Below, in pieces: positions 35,309 to 43,703 of a stretch of DNA of 64,000 nt. Positions within the stretch are counted from its first letter, which is position 1, and every line of letters starts with the position of its first letter. Position numbers and translations under genes: made by a program. The notes under the pieces are model-generated. The model was not told the origin of the DNA. It saw only the letters and a program-made list of their open reading frames with translations, and did no database searches. The stretch is taken from positions 40,028 to 104,027 of the forward strand of contig CAOKHZ010000016.1 of NCBI GenBank assembly GCA_948468385.1. The letters run 5' to 3'. This DNA is from an uncultured Faecalicatena sp. Lineage in GTDB: Bacteria > Bacillota > Clostridia > Lachnospirales > Lachnospiraceae.

Positions 35309-36250
35309 ATGGGACATATTCCAAAAGTAGTTTGTTTAAATGGCAACGGCATCGGCCAGTATTGTGACGTGGTTCGTATCCCGCGCAAGGGCGAGACCGC
35401 CATCCCAAGAAATCTGCGCTACGTGCAGGATTCCGGCAAGGGCGTGAACAATGCCATCGTCATTGGCCGTCTGGGCGGGGACGTGGCCTATATCGGCAAA
35501 GTGGGAAAGGACGACGGGGGCGCGCTGAACGAAAGCTGGCTTTGCGCCTCGGGCGTGAACACGGAGCATTTTTGGCAGCAGGAGGGCGTCAGCACCAGTC
35601 TCGGGCTCATCCTTCTGGCGGAGAACGGGGAAAACATGATTATTAATTTTGACTCCCCGGGGAGCGACATTACGCTGGAGGAGGCCATGCCGCACCTGAA
35701 GGCTTGTGCGGGAGCCGAATACTTCCTGACCGGTTTCGAGATTCCGGTTGACGTGGCGCTGACTTGCGCGAAGGAAGCGCATGACCTGGGCATGAAGGTG
35801 TTCTTAAATCCCAGCCCGATAGAGGGCGCGGGAGATTTGCCGGAAATTCCTTATGTCGATACGATGTGCGTGAACGAGGCGGAGACGAGGATTCTCCTTG
35901 AGATGGAGGAGGTCACGGACTGGGAGGACGCAGCAAGCAGGTTGTGTGAACGTTACAAGGTGAAGAACGTCATTATCACGCTAGGCGGCGACGGCGCGTT
36001 GGCACATGGCGAGCGGGGAGATGGCAGGGTGCAAGGAATTCCCGTAAAGTTGGTGGACGAGTCCGGTGCGGGGGACGCATTCATGGCGGTGGTCGTGCAG
36101 AACTTGATCTGGGGCAAGGAAATTCAGGAAGCCTTGGATTATGCCAACAAATATTGCGCGTTCCTCGTGCAGAAGAGCGGGACGGAAGGCTCGATTAGCA
36201 AATACTTGTGGCCGGAGGAAATGCGGGAAGTATTGGAAAAATATAGATAG
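35309..36250 (+). CDS. PfkB-family carbohydrate kinase, second copy
   Basis: The 313-residue ribokinase-type protein is a paralog of the kinase at 33371. Motif 1 is in DSGKGVNNAIVIGRLGGDVAYIGKVG and motif 2 is in VDESGAGDAFMAVVVQNL. It begins 18 bp after the aldolase gene, behind AAAGGATGTGAG. Having two kinases around one aldolase suggests two phosphorylated species in the pathway. Confidence 0.92.
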   Translation: MGHIPKVVCLNGNGIGQYCDVVRIPRKGETAIPRNLRYVQDSGKGVNNAIVIGRLGGDVAYIGKVGKDDGGALNESWLCASGVNTEHFWQQEGVSTSLGLILLAENGENMIINFDSPGSDITLEEAMPHLKACAGAEYFLTGFEIPVDVALTCAKEAHDLGMKVFLNPSPIEGAGDLPEIPYVDTMCVNEAETRILLEMEEVTDWEDAASRLCERYKVKNVIITLGGDGALAHGERGDGRVQGIPVKLVDESGAGDAFMAVVVQNLIWGKEIQEALDYANKYCAFLVQKSGTEGSISKYLWPEEMREVLEKYR

Positions 36251-36265
36251 GAGAGGATAAGAATC

Positions 36266-37096
36266 ATGAAAATTTCATTTTTTACGGCAAGCATGCATCG
36301 CTACCCGATTGAGAAATGTTTTGAAGTAGCCTCGGAGTTTGGATATGACGGAATTGAAATCTGGGGCGGAAGGCCGCACGCGCTGGCGTCGGACATGCGT
36401 CCGGAGGACGTTCAGAAAATCAACGACCTCTCAAAGAAGTATAATCTGCCAATCGTCTCCTTTGAGCCGGACATGGCGAACCTGCTCTGGCGTGACCAGC
36501 GATGGATTGACGAAAGCATGGAATATTTCAAGCAATGCATCGACCTTTGCAAGGCCATCCATTGTCCGTACATGGTGATGGCCGCGCTGCAGGCAAGTTA
36601 TGGATACTCCACGGACGAGGACTGGGCGCAGTTTATCAAATGCATGAAGGAACTGGCCGCATACTCGGAATCCATCGACGGCGTGACGATGATTTTGGAG
36701 ACGGTGACGCCTTGGGAGGGCAACATCCTGATTCGTTCCGACGACGTGGTGCGCGCGATGAAGGAAATCAATTCCCCGAAAGTAAAGGCGATGCTGGATT
36801 TGGCCGCGCCGCTTACCGTGGGAGAACCCGCTTCCGAGTATTTTGAGAAGTTGGGCAAGGATTTGGTGCACATCCACTTGGTGGACTGCAAGAAGGATAT
36901 CGAGGATCACCTGATTTTAGGCGACGGGGAACTTCCGGTGGACGAGACATTGTCGATGATTGACCACTATGGTTATGACGGTTACTGCTCCGTGGAATTG
37001 TTTGACGAATATAGGACGGATCCGATTCTACACAACTTAAAGGCCATCCGCGCCGTCAGGGAAGCCCTGGCGCGCGTGGGACTAGAACAAGGATGA
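36266..37096 (+). CDS. Sugar phosphate isomerase/epimerase (AP-endonuclease-2 TIM barrel)
   Basis: The 276-residue protein has the xylose-isomerase-like TIM barrel: FEVASEFGYDGIEIWGGRPHA at the N terminus, then metal-ligand candidates Glu in ILETVTPWEGN, Asp in MLDLAAP, His in VHIHLVDCK and Glu in YCSVELFDEY. It should need a divalent metal and interconvert an aldose and ketose or epimerise a keto-sugar. It follows the second PfkB gene by 15 bp with GGAGAGG upstream. Confidence 0.9.
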   Translation: MKISFFTASMHRYPIEKCFEVASEFGYDGIEIWGGRPHALASDMRPEDVQKINDLSKKYNLPIVSFEPDMANLLWRDQRWIDESMEYFKQCIDLCKAIHCPYMVMAALQASYGYSTDEDWAQFIKCMKELAAYSESIDGVTMILETVTPWEGNILIRSDDVVRAMKEINSPKVKAMLDLAAPLTVGEPASEYFEKLGKDLVHIHLVDCKKDIEDHLILGDGELPVDETLSMIDHYGYDGYCSVELFDEYRTDPILHNLKAIRAVREALARVGLEQG

Positions 37097-37120
37097 GAAA
37101 AGACGTTGCTATTCACGGCA

Positions 37121-37147
37121 TGCGGCCGCGATAGAAACGGCCGCTTT
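37121..37147 (+). terminator. GC-rich hairpin before the second NhaC gene
   Basis: GCGGCCG and CGGCCGC pair across a short loop (GCGATAGAAA region), followed by TTTATC. It is a partial terminator at best and could lower expression of the transporter that follows. Confidence 0.45.
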
Positions 37148-37234
37148 ATCGGACGGAGACCGCGCGCCGGGCGCACGGCTTTGTGAATGGTAACGAAAGG
37201 ACATTTTGATTAGAGAAAGGGGGCTTATTTTAAA

Positions 37235-38743
37235 ATGACGACAAAAAAAGAATGGACACCCGCAAGGATTAAAATGTATGCGGGTTACGCGGTGGTATTT
37301 CTTCTATTTATTATCGTGGCGGTGGCCGCTCCGCAGTTGGAAGAAGGGGAAGGCTATGGAATATGGACGTTGGTTCCGCCACTGGCGATCTTTGCGTTTA
37401 TCCTTCTGACGAAGAAGATTTTGGAAGGATTCTTCTGGTCGGCACTGCTTACCATGTTTATCAAATATCATTGGGGCATTCTGGCCGGTTTCGTGGACGA
37501 CATGTTTACCAACGTGACGGATTGGGACAACTGGTGGGTAATTTACTTGTTTTTGCTGGCCGGCGCGATTACGTACTTGTTTAAATACAGCGGTTCGGGA
37601 ACCTACTTCGCCCGCTGGATAGCTGCCAGGATTAAGAACGAGAAGGTGGCGATGTTTGTCACGTCGTTCATCTTGTGGCCGCTGTGCATTGATGATTACA
37701 TGAGCGCGCTGGTGACGGGATCCGTGTTTTCGCCGCTTTTGGACAAGTACAAGGTTCCCAGGGAGATGACGGCCTACATCATCCGTTCGACGGCCGCGCC
37801 GATTGCCACGCTGCTCCCGATCGGAGCCTGGGCGATCTACGTGGGAGCCGTGTTGGACATGTGGAAGCTTGACATCGTGTCGGACACGACGGGGTTCGCG
37901 TATTATTTTAGCAAGGTTCTTCCTTTTATGTTCTTCCCGGTCATCGCCATGGTGGTGAGTTGGCTCGTGATTTTGGGCGTGATTCCGAAGTTCGGGAAAA
38001 TGAAGAGGGCCTTCCAGCGTGTTGCGGACGGCGGTTCCGTGGGACCGGCCAAGGAGCCGAAGTATGATGATGAAGGAAATGTAATTGAGGAAGAAGTGGA
38101 AGAGGTGCCCGAGCCAAAGAAGAAGGTCAACTTGTCGCACTTCATCGTTCCCATCGTGGCCATCATCTTTTTTGGATGGGTTTTCGAGTGGGACATGGCA
38201 TATGGAATCACCTGGGGGCTTCTGCTGACGTTCGTGTATTACTGCATCACCGGCGTGTTCAACACGGATGATGCCCACGACGTGGTTTGTGACGGCTTTG
38301 CCTCGATGAGCGAGATGTGCATCATGATGGGATTGGGGTTGATTTTGTGCAACGGCCTGGATTCCATCGGGTTCGTGGATTTCGTTGTAGGTTCCGTGAG
38401 CGGTTTCGTGACGGCCGCCGCGTTGCCGATTATTATCTTCGTGGTATTCTCGGCGACGGAAATGCTAGTGACGTTCAATTATACGTTGTATTTGATTGCC
38501 ATGCCAATCGTCGTGGCATTGGCGGAGTCGAGCGGCGCGAACGTGCCCCTGACCATTGCCGCACTCGTTTCCACCGGCGTGTTTGGCTACCTGCTCGCGT
38601 TCTCGTCCGACGGCGGCATGCTGACCTGCGCGTCATGCGGAAATATCGACATTTATGAGCAGAATACGACGCAGTATCCTTACATGATGATTGCCTGGGC
38701 GCTGTCGGCCGTGTGTTATCTAGTTGCCGGATTTATATTCTGA
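37235..38743 (+). CDS. NhaC-family Na+/H+ antiporter-like transporter, second in cluster
   Basis: The 502-residue paralog of the 27355 product keeps the same core (FVTSFILWPLCIDDYMSALVTG, RSTAAPIATLLPIGAWAIY, FGYLLAFSSDGGMLTCAS) and has about eleven hydrophobic segments. Its central hydrophilic loop is short and acidic (EEEVEEVPEPKKK), without the repeats of the first paralog. The gene ends the main catabolic transcript and has AAAGGGGG before the ATG. Exchange of sodium for an organic product or uptake of the pathway substrate are both possible. Confidence 0.87.
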   Translation: MTTKKEWTPARIKMYAGYAVVFLLFIIVAVAAPQLEEGEGYGIWTLVPPLAIFAFILLTKKILEGFFWSALLTMFIKYHWGILAGFVDDMFTNVTDWDNWWVIYLFLLAGAITYLFKYSGSGTYFARWIAARIKNEKVAMFVTSFILWPLCIDDYMSALVTGSVFSPLLDKYKVPREMTAYIIRSTAAPIATLLPIGAWAIYVGAVLDMWKLDIVSDTTGFAYYFSKVLPFMFFPVIAMVVSWLVILGVIPKFGKMKRAFQRVADGGSVGPAKEPKYDDEGNVIEEEVEEVPEPKKKVNLSHFIVPIVAIIFFGWVFEWDMAYGITWGLLLTFVYYCITGVFNTDDAHDVVCDGFASMSEMCIMMGLGLILCNGLDSIGFVDFVVGSVSGFVTAAALPIIIFVVFSATEMLVTFNYTLYLIAMPIVVALAESSGANVPLTIAALVSTGVFGYLLAFSSDGGMLTCASCGNIDIYEQNTTQYPYMMIAWALSAVCYLVAGFIF

Positions 38744-38747
38744 CAAA

Positions 38748-38780
38748 ACCGCATCGGGAAAATTCTCGGTGCGGTTTTTG
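38748..38780 (+). terminator. Rho-independent terminator after the second NhaC gene
   Basis: AACCGCATCGGGAA pairs with TTCTCGGTGCGGTT (with wobbles), then TTT. Confidence 0.85.
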
Positions 38781-38796
38781 GAAAAGACTTGGAAAA

Positions 38797-38847
38797 AATA
38801 TGTATTAGATATAAATATGTATTAGATATAAATATGTAATAGAATAA
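38797..38847 (+). repeat. Three 17-bp AT-rich tandem repeats before the DUF4432 gene
   Basis: AATATGTATTAGATATA occurs at 38797-38813 and 38814-38830, and a third unit at 38831-38847 differs at two positions. Each unit offers TATAAA-like -10 sequences. They end 19 bp before the ATG at 38867. Confidence 0.85.
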
Positions 38848-38866
38848 AAGAGAGGTGAATTAATTA

Positions 38867-39964
38867 ATGAAGGTAAAATTTAATTTGACAAAGGAAATGT
38901 TTCATCCCGTGAAGAGGACGATTTTGGAGGCGGGGGAATTCAAGGCGGAGGCCTTTTGCTATGCGAGCGGCGTGTGCGCGCTGGAAGTTTCTAATACAAG
39001 GTGTTCTTATATTCTTCTTCCGTTTAACGGGCAGGAAATCTGGCGTTACCGCGTGGACGGGGAAGAGATGACGATGAAGTCCATGTTCGAGGAGCCGGAA
39101 GACACGCAGGATTTTGAATCCAGCTACGGCGCGTTTCTCATTCACTGCGGGTTGACCGCCATGGGGAACCCGTCGGACAATGACCCGCACCCATTGCACG
39201 GGGAGCTACCATTGGCACATTATAACAAGGCGTGGATTGAAGTCGGTGAGGACGAGGAGGGGGCGTATGTCAAGACGGGCGGCTCTTATCTTTACCGGAA
39301 CGCCTTGGAGACTTCCTATGTTTACGCGCCGTCCATCCGCCTGAATGCCGGTTCGGCCACGCTGCAGGCGCGGGATACGATTGAGAACCGCAGGAGCCAG
39401 CCGTTCCATTTCATGTACATGTCCCACATAAACTGGAGGCCGTTCGAAGGTTCCCGATTCGTGTACGGTGCCCCGGCGGATAAGGAACACATGGAGGTGT
39501 TTCGTGAGGATTGGGGGGACTGCTTAAGCGAGGAAGCGGCCAGGCGGCTTGACGATTACACGCTGGAACTGATGGAAGATCCTACAAGGGCGGACGTGAT
39601 TGACTGGAAAACCCAGGTTTATGATCCGGAGTTGTGCGTGTGTATCCGCTATGTGCCGGACGAGGCGGGATGGGCTCATTCCTTGCAGGTGCGACCGGAC
39701 GGGAAGGCCTGCTACGTGTCGTTTGACACCACTTACCTTCCGACCGGCGTGCGTTGGATGTCCCACACCGGGGAGGAGGAGGCCTGCGGCTTTTGCCTGC
39801 CCAACACGGGAAACCATAAGGGGCGTGAGTATGCCATCGCCAATAATCTGCGCAAGGTACTGGCTCCGCATGAGAAAATCTGCCTGAAATATAATGTTTC
39901 CGTGCTCGATGAAAAGAGGGCAAAAGAAAAAATGTTAGAAATTGAAAAATTGCAGGATAAGTGA
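38867..39964 (+). CDS. DUF4432 aldose-1-epimerase-like protein
   Basis: The 365-residue protein resembles DUF4432 members of the galactose-mutarotase superfamily: YGAFLIHCGLTAMGNPSDNDPHPLHGELP near residue 100 with a conserved His, then HFMYMSHINWRPFEGSRFVYGAP, and a late FCLPNTGNHKGREYA. It should interconvert anomers of a sugar or bind one. AGAGAGGTG precedes the ATG. It stands just after the catabolic cluster and before two regulators, so a role in the same pathway is likely. Confidence 0.82.
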   Translation: MKVKFNLTKEMFHPVKRTILEAGEFKAEAFCYASGVCALEVSNTRCSYILLPFNGQEIWRYRVDGEEMTMKSMFEEPEDTQDFESSYGAFLIHCGLTAMGNPSDNDPHPLHGELPLAHYNKAWIEVGEDEEGAYVKTGGSYLYRNALETSYVYAPSIRLNAGSATLQARDTIENRRSQPFHFMYMSHINWRPFEGSRFVYGAPADKEHMEVFREDWGDCLSEEAARRLDDYTLELMEDPTRADVIDWKTQVYDPELCVCIRYVPDEAGWAHSLQVRPDGKACYVSFDTTYLPTGVRWMSHTGEEEACGFCLPNTGNHKGREYAIANNLRKVLAPHEKICLKYNVSVLDEKRAKEKMLEIEKLQDK

Positions 39965-40051
39965 TATACTTACTAAATAAGTAGGCATTGTAGGGGACGG
40001 GAGTGATTTTGTCCCCAGAAAAACGGTGGTGGCGTGTACAAGGGGGAAACT

Positions 40052-40759
40052 ATGGGAAAGTATATGTTGTACCAACAACTGGCGGACTCTTTGCGAGACA
40101 AGATATATGAGGGGACGTATACCTTCGGGGATAAGATTCCTTCCGAGCGGGCGCTTGCCGCGACATTTGGAATCAGCCATTTGACGGTGCGCAAGGCCCT
40201 GGCCATTCTGGAGGAGGAAGGGCTTTTGGATCGACGCCAGGGGAACGGGACGTTTGTCCGGGCGCAGAAGCATCCCGTGGACATGCGCCACACGGACGGT
40301 TTTTCCGGTATGCTGCGGCAACGGGGGGGCGCGGTGACGAGAAAGGTGCTCTACAGCGGAATCCGGCAGGCGGGGTTCAAATATAGTAAGATTTTTGACA
40401 TCGAGCGGGAAGAGGAAGTGTTCGAGTGCATCTGCTTATTTCAGGATGCGGACGAGGCGCGGGCCTTGGAGTATAACGCGGTTCCTTGCAAATACATACC
40501 GAACGCGTCGGATTATGATTATAGCATTTATTCCCTGCGGGACATTTACAGACGAAATGACGTGGAAATCGTGGAGGAACGGCAGAGGTTGGAAATCGCC
40601 CAGATTTACAATCCGCAGGCGGAACTTTTGGGCATGGAGGAAGGGGCTGACATGTTATTGTTAAGCGCTACTTCTTGTGACGCACAAGGGAAAGTGGTTG
40701 AATGGACGAAGATCTATGACAATGCCGAACGGATGGTGTTTTACGCGTCCACGGTTTAG
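40052..40759 (+). CDS. GntR/UTRA (HutC-type) regulator, first copy
   Basis: The 235-residue protein has an N-terminal winged helix (KIPSERALAATFGISHLTVRKALAILEEEGLLDRRQGNGTFV-like) and a C-terminal UTRA domain that in HutC-type regulators binds sugar phosphates or related effectors. AGGGGG selects ATG 40052. An ACTTACT...TAAGTAG inverted sequence lies in the leader (39969-39985) and could be an operator. Together with the next gene it probably controls the 27-40 kb catabolic cluster. Confidence 0.88.
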   Translation: MGKYMLYQQLADSLRDKIYEGTYTFGDKIPSERALAATFGISHLTVRKALAILEEEGLLDRRQGNGTFVRAQKHPVDMRHTDGFSGMLRQRGGAVTRKVLYSGIRQAGFKYSKIFDIEREEEVFECICLFQDADEARALEYNAVPCKYIPNASDYDYSIYSLRDIYRRNDVEIVEERQRLEIAQIYNPQAELLGMEEGADMLLLSATSCDAQGKVVEWTKIYDNAERMVFYASTV

Positions 40760-40794
40760 GCCGGGAGAAAGGGAAGGAAAAGGCGTGGAAGATT

Positions 40795-41529
40795 ATGAGC
40801 AAATACACACAATTGGTCAGTGACAAGCTGCGCGAGGACATTGAGGAGTATATCGATACACACCATTTGAAGGAAGGGGACAAGCTGCCTTCGGAGCGTT
40901 TTCTGGCCGAACTTTTTAAGGCGAACCGAATCACGTTGCGCAAGGCACTGCAGCAGATGGCGGGCGAAGGGGTGATTTATTCTATTCCCGGGCAGGGGAC
41001 GTTTCTTTCCCAGCCCAAATTTTGTGAGAACGTTGCCGGGTTTATCTCGTTTTCCTCGGCATGGGGCGAGGACGGGCGCAGGGTGGGCAGCAAGCTGCTG
41101 AAATTTGCCATGGTAGATTCCAACCTGAAAACGTCCCAGCTTTTTGGCGTTCCGCTTGGCTCCAAGGTTTATGAACTTCGTCGGCTGCGTCTTTTGGATG
41201 ACGTTCCTATTTCTATTGAGACGTCTTATCTTCTCGAAGAGACTTGTCCGGGATTGATTCGGTTTGACTTTGGGCATAACCGTTCCTTGTACCAGACGTT
41301 GTTTGAGGAATATGGGATTCGGATTCACCAACAGCAGCAAAACATCCGGGCATCTAAGATGACGGAGGAGGAGACGGAGATTTTTTGCATGGAGCCCGGC
41401 AGTAGCGTGTTTTACATTAGCGCGGTGGGAATCGCGGAGGACGGGCGTTCCATAGAGCGTTCCATTTGCGTTACCCGGGCGGATCGATATGCCTTTGGCT
41501 ATCGAGTGTCGTTGCCGTCCGTGCACTAA
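40795..41529 (+). CDS. GntR/UTRA (HutC-type) regulator, second copy
   Basis: The 244-residue protein shares the design of its neighbour: winged helix (KLPSERFLAELFKANRITLRKALQQMAGEGVIYSIPGQGTF-like) then a UTRA domain (VYELRRLRLLDDVPISIETSYL, IRASKMTEEETEIF). It starts 35 bp after the first regulator. Two different UTRA regulators in a row suggests that two effectors, or an activator and a repressor, govern the nearby cluster. It ends in the terminator at 41535. Confidence 0.88.
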   Translation: MSKYTQLVSDKLREDIEEYIDTHHLKEGDKLPSERFLAELFKANRITLRKALQQMAGEGVIYSIPGQGTFLSQPKFCENVAGFISFSSAWGEDGRRVGSKLLKFAMVDSNLKTSQLFGVPLGSKVYELRRLRLLDDVPISIETSYLLEETCPGLIRFDFGHNRSLYQTLFEEYGIRIHQQQQNIRASKMTEEETEIFCMEPGSSVFYISAVGIAEDGRSIERSICVTRADRYAFGYRVSLPSVH

Positions 41530-41534
41530 GGAAA

Positions 41535-41575
41535 AGGCGCCGTCGGGAAATGGCTTGTCCCGCTGGCGCCTTTTA
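41535..41575. terminator. Bidirectional terminator between convergent genes
   Basis: AAAGGCGCCGTCGGGA pairs with TCCCGCTGGCGCCTTT. T runs on both strands make it usable for the GntR gene and for the minus-strand membrane protein. Confidence 0.85.
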
Positions 41576-41591
41576 TATTCTGGAATTTATT

Positions 41592-42377
41592 TCACTTCTT
41601 TTTCTTTTTTGCCTTTTTTTGTTGCCCTTTGCTACCCTTGCTTTTACCGTTGGTACCGCTGCCCTTGCCGTTGGAATTGCCGGACTTTTTGCTATTGGCA
41701 TTGCCTGCGCCGTTGACGCTGCCCTTGTCGGTTTTTGATTCGCCGCCCGCCGCGCTGCCCTGGTTGCTTTTTACTTCGGCATTCGCCGCGTTGTCCTGAT
41801 CAGTCTTGTTGGTTTTTACCTTTTTGTCTTCGTTGGCGATGTTCGTTTTTCCAATCTTGTTCGTCTTGGAATCCTTGTCGGCCTTGTTCTCCTTGGCGCT
41901 CTTGCCGTCTTTTCCATCTTTGGCATCTGTTTCTTCGCCCCTGATGCGGTCCTTGATGCGTTCCATGAGCTTTTTCTTTTTCGGTACTTCGAGCGGTCCG
42001 CGCAAGCCTTTCACGCTGGTAATGTAAATTCCGCTGACGACGGCCTTGACTTCCTTCTTGACGGGAATCAGGTCGTAAATCTGCGCGTCACACATCATCG
42101 TCATGATGCGTGGCCCGACTTTGGCTTTTACGACCGGAACCTTCGTCCACCGTAAGTACTTTGGCGTGTTTTCCAACACCATGGCCGGAAATCCGGCATT
42201 TTTAATTCGTAGCTTTTTTTTGTCAATAATAAGCATGTTCAATGTTTGGGCAACGGCGTCCAGCTGTTCTTTCTGTTCGGCTTGTTTTTTCTCGGCCCGT
42301 TTGCCCAGAAAATACAAGACGACTAGCGCGACAACCAAAATGACCAGTATGATCAATAGCACCATCCATAATTTCAT
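41592..42377 (-). CDS. Membrane-anchored protein with long Lys/Asn/Gly-rich tail
   Basis: The 261-residue minus-strand protein starts with one membrane helix (LWMVLLIILVILVVALVVLYFL), then a conserved-looking domain of about 100 residues (TLNMLIIDKKKLRIKNAGFP, VVKAKVGPRIMTMMCDAQIYDLIPVKKEVKAVVSGIY). The last 110 residues are low-complexity and rich in K, D, N, G and S, ending in a lysine run. The order suggests a cytoplasmic domain tethered to the membrane, with a flexible, basic tail that could bind nucleic acid or cell-wall polymer. I do not recognise a named family. AAAGGAGGGG precedes the start. Confidence 0.75.
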   Translation of the reverse strand: MKLWMVLLIILVILVVALVVLYFLGKRAEKKQAEQKEQLDAVAQTLNMLIIDKKKLRIKNAGFPAMVLENTPKYLRWTKVPVVKAKVGPRIMTMMCDAQIYDLIPVKKEVKAVVSGIYITSVKGLRGPLEVPKKKKLMERIKDRIRGEETDAKDGKDGKSAKENKADKDSKTNKIGKTNIANEDKKVKTNKTDQDNAANAEVKSNQGSAAGGESKTDKGSVNGAGNANSKKSGNSNGKGSGTNGKSKGSKGQQKKAKKKKK

Positions 42378-42443
42378 GTCAACCCCTCCTTTTCGGTTCG
42401 TTACATTTCTGCTACCATTACCATGTGGTCGCGAACGTCCATG

Positions 42444-42478
42444 AATGATAACCTATTTTCCTAGTTTATCATTCTTTT
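42444..42478 (+). terminator. AT-rich hairpin with T-rich end upstream of the trigger-factor-like gene
   Basis: AATGATAA (42444-42451) pairs with TTATCATT (42466-42473), followed by CTTTT. Its role is unclear, as no plus-strand gene ends here; it could be read from the upstream regulators. Confidence 0.35.
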
Positions 42479-42623
42479 AGATGAAGTGCAACAGAAAAAG
42501 CTTTTTTTTAGTGGCGAAATGTGGTATTGTAAAAAGGTATGAAAATAATCAGAGTGCAGGTGGAATGGCTAGGCGATGGCATGTCTTGTGCTTTGAGCGG
42601 GATGAAAGGAACGGATTATAAAA

Positions 42624-43703
42624 ATGAAGAAAAGATGGATGACGGGACTTGTATGTGCGGTGTTGGCGGCGTCGCTGGTCGGTTGCGGCGGCAAGTTGTC
42701 CAACGAGTATATTACGATTGAAAAATATGAAGGACTGGAAGTCGAAAGGGTAGAACCCGCGGTGGTGACGGATGACATGGTCGAGGCCTATGTCAGCAGG
42801 GCGTTAAGCTATTACCAGGATCGGGTGGAAGTGACGGCTCGGGCGGCGCAGGAGGGCGACACGGTAAATATGGACTATTCCGGCAGTTTTGACGGGGAGG
42901 TGTTTCCCGGCGGGACGGATACGGGTTCCGAGCTGGTGCTCGGTTCCGGACGGTTTATCGGGGCGACGGAAGAGTACGCGGGATTCGAGGAGCAGATTGT
43001 CGGGCATAGGGCTGGTGAGGAGTTCGACATCACGGTGCAGTTTCCGGATCCGTATAAGAGCAACCCAGATTATGCCGGCAAGGTGGCGGTGTTCCATGTC
43101 AAGCTGAACGGCGTTTACCAGATGATCGTGCCGGAGCTTACGGATGACTGGGTCAAGGAAAATGGCAACGGCGCGCAGACTGTGGAAGAATATAAGGAAG
43201 AAATCCGCGCGGGCCTTACGGAGGATAACGAGTACCAGGCGCACCAGGACACGGTTAATGCGGTGTTCAACGCGCTTTTGCCAAACATTAACGCGAAGTC
43301 CTATCCGGAAGGGGCGGTCGAGGAACAGGCAGAGGTGGTGGAAAACCAGTATAGGGTTTACGCGCAGGCCTACGGGATGGATTTTGCCACGTTCATAGAA
43401 AATTATGAGGGCATTTCGGAAGATGAGTTTGCCAAGCAGGCACGGACGTCGGCGGAGAATTATGTCAAAGTTCAGCTTGCTTGTGAACTGATTGCCGAAA
43501 AGCACGGATTGGAAAGCGGCGGGGACGAGTATGAGAAGGACGTGGAGGAGCTTGCCAAGACCGTTGGCTATGACGACGTGGAATTGTTCAAACAAACGTA
43601 TGGCGAGGAAATGATCAAGCGTACGATTTTGCAGGAGAAAGTGGCGGCATACTTGTTGGAAAACAGCGTGGAGCCGGGAACGGACGAGGAGGACAAGAAA
43701 TGA
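42624..43703 (+). CDS. Trigger-factor-like peptidyl-prolyl isomerase lipoprotein
   Basis: The 359-residue protein has a lipoprotein signal ending LVGCGG (Cys21). It then resembles the middle and C-terminal parts of trigger factor: FKBP-like region (GDTVNMDYSGSFDGEVFPGGTDTGSELVLGSGRFI, about residues 78-165) and a helical chaperone arm (to about 345). The ribosome-binding domain of true trigger factor is absent. It is therefore an extracellular, membrane-anchored foldase rather than Tig. It overlaps the next gene by four bases. Confidence 0.88.
   Translation: MKKRWMTGLVCAVLAASLVGCGGKLSNEYITIEKYEGLEVERVEPAVVTDDMVEAYVSRALSYYQDRVEVTARAAQEGDTVNMDYSGSFDGEVFPGGTDTGSELVLGSGRFIGATEEYAGFEEQIVGHRAGEEFDITVQFPDPYKSNPDYAGKVAVFHVKLNGVYQMIVPELTDDWVKENGNGAQTVEEYKEEIRAGLTEDNEYQAHQDTVNAVFNALLPNINAKSYPEGAVEEQAEVVENQYRVYAQAYGMDFATFIENYEGISEDEFAKQARTSAENYVKVQLACELIAEKHGLESGGDEYEKDVEELAKTVGYDDVELFKQTYGEEMIKRTILQEKVAAYLLENSVEPGTDEEDKK

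Noticed and set aside
38797-38847. 17-bp repeats as replication iterons or a CRISPR
   Set aside because: Only three AT-rich units, no rep gene, no spacers; they lie where a promoter is expected.
42624-43703. True trigger factor (tig)
   Set aside because: The protein has a lipoprotein signal peptide and lacks the N-terminal ribosome-binding domain.
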